Assembly: GCF_041435435.1 (NCBI RefSeq) | Contig: NZ_CP108494.1 | Coordinates: 5,366,501 to 5,430,500, forward strand | Origin: Streptomyces sp. NBC_01241 | GTDB taxonomy: Bacteria; Actinomycetota; Actinomycetes; Streptomycetales; Streptomycetaceae | Length of the DNA stretch: 64,000 nucleotides | Direction of reading: 5' to 3' | Shown here: one piece after another, positions 61,142-64,000 of the stretch | Numbering within the stretch: position 1 is the stretch's first letter | Layout of the letters: every line of letters starts with the position of its first letter | The notes under the pieces: model-generated | What the model saw: the letters and a program-made list of their open reading frames with translations, nothing else | The model's database searches: none | What the model was told of the DNA's origin: nothing | Position numbers and translations under genes: made by a program

Positions 61142-62878
61142 TTACGGCAGGCCGTGGACGTGCGGGGCCACCGCGTTCGACCAGGCGTTGCCCGACTTGG
61201 CGTCCCAGTTGGTCGACCAGGTCATCGCGCCGCGGAGACCCGGGTAGGTCTTCGAGGGCTTGAAGGTGCCGCAGTTGGTGCCCGAGGCCAGGCAGTCCAG
61301 GGCCGCGTTCACGACCGAGGGCGCCACGTAGCCGCTGCCCGCACCGCTGGGTGAGGCGGGGACGCCGAGGCCGATCTGGGACGGGGCGAGGCCGCCCTCC
61401 AGCTGGATGCAGGCGAGCGCGGTGAGGAAGTCCACCGAGCCCTGCGAGTAAACCTTCCCATCGCAGCCCAGCATCGAACCACTGTTGTAATACTGCGTGT
61501 TGACGACGGTCAGGATGTCCTTGATGCCGAGCGCCGTCTTGAAGTACTCACCCGACGCCGACTGCATGTCGATGGTCTGCGGGGCCATCGTGATGACGAG
61601 GCCGGAGCCCGCCTTCTGCGACAGGGAGCGCAGCGCCTTCGTCATGTACGTGGAGTTGAGGCCGTTCTCCAGGTCGATGTCGACGCCGTTGAAGCCGTAC
61701 TCCTGGATCAGCGAGTAGAGGGAGTTGGCGAAGTTGGTCGCGGAGGCGTCGCTGTTGACCGAGACGGACCCCTTCTCACCGCCGACCGAGATGATGACGT
61801 TCTTCCCGGCGGCCTGCTTCGCCTTGATGTCGGCCTTGAACTGGTCGACGGTGTAGCCGTTCAGGCCTGCCGTGTCCAGGTTGAAGGTGACGGCACCCGG
61901 GGTGGTCGTGGCGTCGGCGAAGGAGACCGCGATGATGTCGTAGTTCGCGGGTACGTCGCTGAGCTTCTGCACGGTCGCGCCGTTGTTGAAGTTCTGCCAG
62001 TACCCGGTCACCGCGTGCTTGGGCACCGAGGTGCCGGGGTTGGGGTTGCCGCCGCCGTCCTTGGCCGTACGGCCGCCGACCGTGGCGGACTTGACGGACT
62101 CACCGGCCGCGTTGGTCGCGGACACCGCGAACTGGTACGCCGTGTCGGCGGCCAGGCCCGTGATCGTGGCGGAGGTCCCGGTGGACGTGGTGGCCTTCGT
62201 ACCGTCCTTGTAGACGGTGTAGCCGGTCGCGCCGGACACCGCGTTCCAGGACAGGGCCACGGAGGAGGACGTGGTCGCGCCGACCGCGAGTCCGGCGGGC
62301 GCGGCGGGGATCTCGGGCGTGGGGTCGGTGCCGCCGCCTCCGTCGGGGCCGTTGACCGAGATGTCGTCCGCGTAGTAGGCGGCCTGCCCGTACCAGCCGT
62401 GCGTGTACACCGTGACCGAGGTGGTGCTCGGCCCGGTCTTGAAACTGGTGGTCAGCTGGGTCCAACTGGTCGAGCCGGGGGACCAGGTCGACACGTCGGT
62501 GGTTCCGGTGCCGCTCGCGCCGAGGTACGCGTACCCACCCTGCACCCAGGAGCTGAGCGTGTACGTCGAGTCGGGCTTCACGGCCACGGTCTGGGTGCAC
62601 TGTGCGTTGTCCTGGCCGGCCGGGGTGGCCTTGAGGGCGGCGGTGCCCCCGTGCACGGGGGAGGAGACCGTGGTGCCGCTGCCGGCGGAACAGGTCCAGT
62701 TGGCGAGCCCCGACTCGAAGCCCGCGTTCTTGGCGACGTTGACATCGGCGGCCTGGGCGTTGCCGACGAGGCCGGTGGCGGTCAGCGCGCCGGCCGCGAG
62801 GACGGCCAGGGCGCCACCGAGGAGCGGCCGCGTGTGGCGCCTGCGGAGTCTGTGGTCGCTGATGGGGGAAGGTTCCAC
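61142..62878 (-). CDS. Secreted GH18 chitinase with carbohydrate-binding and FnIII domains
   Basis: Extracellular endochitinase, 578 residues from GTG 62878 (GGAGG 7 bases upstream). Signal peptide to about residue 43 (GNAQA-AD). A beta-sandwich carbohydrate-binding module follows (about 44-172: NAGFESGLANWTC, YYADDISVNG), then a Gly/Pro linker, an FnIII domain (about 183-265) and GH18 (about 278-575). The active site reads GVDIDLENG, with the catalytic Glu near residue 400, QYYNSG and MTWSTNWD. A DasR-like site and -35 box lie 260 bases upstream. The longer frame upstream would translate 48-bp repeats and is rejected. Confidence 0.95.
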   Translation of the reverse strand: MEPSPISDHRLRRRHTRPLLGGALAVLAAGALTATGLVGNAQAADVNVAKNAGFESGLANWTCSAGSGTTVSSPVHGGTAALKATPAGQDNAQCTQTVAVKPDSTYTLSSWVQGGYAYLGASGTGTTDVSTWSPGSTSWTQLTTSFKTGPSTTSVTVYTHGWYGQAAYYADDISVNGPDGGGGTDPTPEIPAAPAGLAVGATTSSSVALSWNAVSGATGYTVYKDGTKATTSTGTSATITGLAADTAYQFAVSATNAAGESVKSATVGGRTAKDGGGNPNPGTSVPKHAVTGYWQNFNNGATVQKLSDVPANYDIIAVSFADATTTPGAVTFNLDTAGLNGYTVDQFKADIKAKQAAGKNVIISVGGEKGSVSVNSDASATNFANSLYSLIQEYGFNGVDIDLENGLNSTYMTKALRSLSQKAGSGLVITMAPQTIDMQSASGEYFKTALGIKDILTVVNTQYYNSGSMLGCDGKVYSQGSVDFLTALACIQLEGGLAPSQIGLGVPASPSGAGSGYVAPSVVNAALDCLASGTNCGTFKPSKTYPGLRGAMTWSTNWDAKSGNAWSNAVAPHVHGLP

Positions 62879-62914
62879 TTTGCTGCCTCCGTGGGGGAGT
62901 TGGGGGATGCCTGG

Positions 62915-63033
62915 CAGGGGTGTTGGGATGCCGGGCGGTGGTGCTGGGGGGAAGCGCCCGAGCAGGGGTGTTGGGATGCCGGGCGGTGGTGCTGGGGGAA
63001 GCGCCCGAGCGGGGGTGCTCGGGGTGCCCGGGG
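62915..63033. repeat. 48-bp tandem duplication in the chitinase leader
   Basis: CAGGGGTGTTGGGATGCCGG starts two near-identical units, 62915-62962 and 62963-63009 (one G shorter), with a decayed third start to about 63033. They lie between the promoter and the GTG, so they are probably in the 5' untranslated region. Confidence 0.85.
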
Positions 63034-63137
63034 ACGAGCCGGCGGGGTTGACCGGCGGTACCTCGGGCTGTCCTTGGAGTGGCGCGGGGATGAAGGGGGA
63101 GTGGAGCCGGGCGACGGGGGTCACCGCTGGCCGATAA

Positions 63138-63153
63138 ACTGGTCCAGACCAAT
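63138..63153. promoter_or_regulatory. DasR responsive element (dre-like) of the chitinase gene
   Basis: ACTGGTCCAGACCAAT matches the known dre consensus ACTGGTCTAGACCAGT at 14 of 16 positions and holds the perfect palindrome TGGTCCAGACCA less one base pair at the centre. DasR is the N-acetylglucosamine-responsive repressor that controls Streptomyces chitinase genes. The site sits just downstream of a minus-strand -35 box. Confidence 0.8.
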
Positions 63154-63158
63154 CAAGT

Positions 63159-63164
63159 TGTCAA
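63159..63164 (-). promoter_or_regulatory. Chitinase -35 hexamer
   Basis: TTGACA on the minus strand, complement of 63159-63164. The -10 is not clear (TTTATC at 20 bases is the best), and the dre lies between the two, so DasR would block the promoter directly. Confidence 0.45.
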
Positions 63165-63684
63165 GACCTCTGGCAACGAGAGCCGCGCGTACCGCGTTCG
63201 CCGACCCGCTCTCCGCCCGCTCTGTCGCCCTCCCTGTCGGCTACCCGCCGGCCACCCCCGAGTGCCCCCGCGCAGGTTCCGGAACGGCCTTGGGCCCCCA
63301 GGGATTGACGTTTTGTTGACTCGGCGTGCCCCGTGCGGGTGACGTGACCCAGATGTCCGGACAGTGACGGTCCGGCCCTCGCCCGGCCGCCGGGCCGCCG
63401 GTTCCGCATCCGGCCTGACGTGCGGAAATGAATTCCGGCCGCAGATAATCGAAAGATGGATTCGTAACACTCCGCAGTGGTACAGAAGTTAACCGTTTCG
63501 GATTTGGTCCGATTTAGCACGGGGGCGTTGCCCGGACATCTCATACGTGTTGTCGTACTGGCCTCCGAAAAGTGTTCTCTGCCAGGTAAGACGTGGATAA
63601 AGTGCTGAGGCAGAACCGCGGAGCAGGAGCGATTGCGGCCTACGTCATGACCGGCGTTTGGCCGGAGCCGAAACGGGGAACAGC
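63165..63684. other. Intergenic region, no gene seen
   Basis: 520 bases upstream of the last gene. The stretch 63430-63620 is less GC-rich than its surroundings (GTTAACCG, GATAATCGAAAG, GTGGATAAAGTG) and probably holds the promoter of the next gene. Minus-strand open frames here are Arg/Gly-rich and not protein-like. Confidence 0.55.
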
Positions 63685-64000
63685 GTGCCGACCGCAATAG
63701 CAGTGACCAGTGCTGATCTAGTACTACCTCCGACCGATCAGCAGACACCGACAGCCGCCCTGTTGCAGGCTCCCGACGCCCAGGCGCTGGAGATGGCCAT
63801 CGGCGACATGCACGTGCTGCTCGAACAGCACGGGTACGTCGTCGCCGTCTACCCGGCCAGCATCGCGCCCGCCCACGAGCGCCGCCTGTACTCCGTACGC
63901 TCCGTCCTGGAGAGCGACCGCATCGCGCTGCTCAAGGTGGACCTCCCCCCCTTGGGTGTCGCCGTACTCGTCAGGCAGCTGCGCCAGTTGTCCATCTGTG
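63685..64000 (+). CDS. Unrecognised protein, 3' end missing
   Basis: GTG 63685 with GGGGAA 4 bases upstream opens a frame that runs to the window edge: 105 codons. After a Thr/Pro/Gln-rich start (TDQQTPTAALLQAPDAQ) it reads ALEMAIGDMHVLLEQHGYVV, AHERRLYSVRSVLESDRIAL and PPLGVAVLVRQLRQLSIC, helical and cytoplasmic in look. Two early Leu codons are CTA, which is rare in this GC-rich DNA. I recall similar large hypothetical proteins in Streptomyces but cannot name a function. Confidence 0.8.
   Translation, partial: MPTAIAVTSADLVLPPTDQQTPTAALLQAPDAQALEMAIGDMHVLLEQHGYVVAVYPASIAPAHERRLYSVRSVLESDRIALLKVDLPPLGVAVLVRQLRQLSIC

Noticed and set aside
62879..63124. Longer chitinase start adding an 82-residue Pro-rich leader
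   Set aside because: It would put the signal peptide in the middle of the protein; the leader translates tandem repeats; GTG 62878 has GGAGG and a direct signal peptide.
63161..63748. 195-codon minus-strand frame near the end of the window
   Set aside because: Composition is not protein-like, it lies opposite the start of a better gene and crosses the chitinase promoter.

Overview
The window is high-GC DNA with the gene style of a Streptomyces chromosome. It shows GTG and TTG starts, strong GC bias at third codon positions, mycothiol metabolism (mca), a DasR-type site in front of a chitinase gene, ECF sigma factors, and rare TTA codons of the kind read by the bldA tRNA. The metB, ilvA, greA, mca, DUF255, hemolysin III, pckG order in the middle matches my memory of the conserved Streptomyces core, but I could not check this by search. 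I saw no tRNA, rRNA, CRISPR array, intact insertion sequence, replication origin or att site.

Layout. 0-6.2 kb: cell-wall L,D-transpeptidase (5' end missing), an ABC permease/ATPase pair, an RDD protein and a large membrane protein. 6.4-7.8 kb: glutamate dehydrogenase. 8.0-11.4 kb: an accessory-looking stretch of small secreted or membrane proteins, including a frameshifted gene and a gene with a TTA codon at residue 10. 11.5-17.2 kb: an amine-catabolism unit (Lrp/AsnC regulator, aldehyde dehydrogenase, APC permease, Tat-exported flavin amine oxidase) with an array of candidate operator half-sites in the divergent promoter region. 18-32 kb: msrA, an inactive-looking M48 peptidase with its neighbour that shares its C-terminal domain, metB, a sigma factor pair, MarR, ilvA, an orphan ABC ATPase whose permease has decayed to a remnant, greA, DUF4307 and mca. 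31-36 kb: a STAND NTPase with TPR repeats and an ECF sigma factor with a membrane partner, separated by a large structured repeat. 36-45 kb: PIG-V-like mannosyltransferase, DUF255 protein, TetR/hemolysin III, PEP carboxykinase and an alanine-type aminotransferase. 45-51 kb: several regulator/target pairs, each with a visible palindrome between them. 51-59 kb: a D-amino-acid utilisation cluster (D-aminoacylase, PLP deaminase, PfkB kinase, IclR, RidA, GntP permease) interrupted by the second copy of the structured repeat. 59-64 kb: Ser/Thr kinase, GH18 chitinase and the start of an unrecognised gene.

The two most unusual items are these. First, a pair of structured repeat elements (34751-34987 and 57149-57310) share a core and a secondary-structure plan but are enclosed by unrelated, self-complementary 25-bp arms. 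Second, the M48-like protein has lost both histidines of HExxH and is paired with a stand-alone copy of its C-terminal domain; its gene also carries a TTA codon. The D-amino-acid cluster is the clearest multi-gene system: uptake, deacylation, deamination and imine clean-up sit together with their own regulator.
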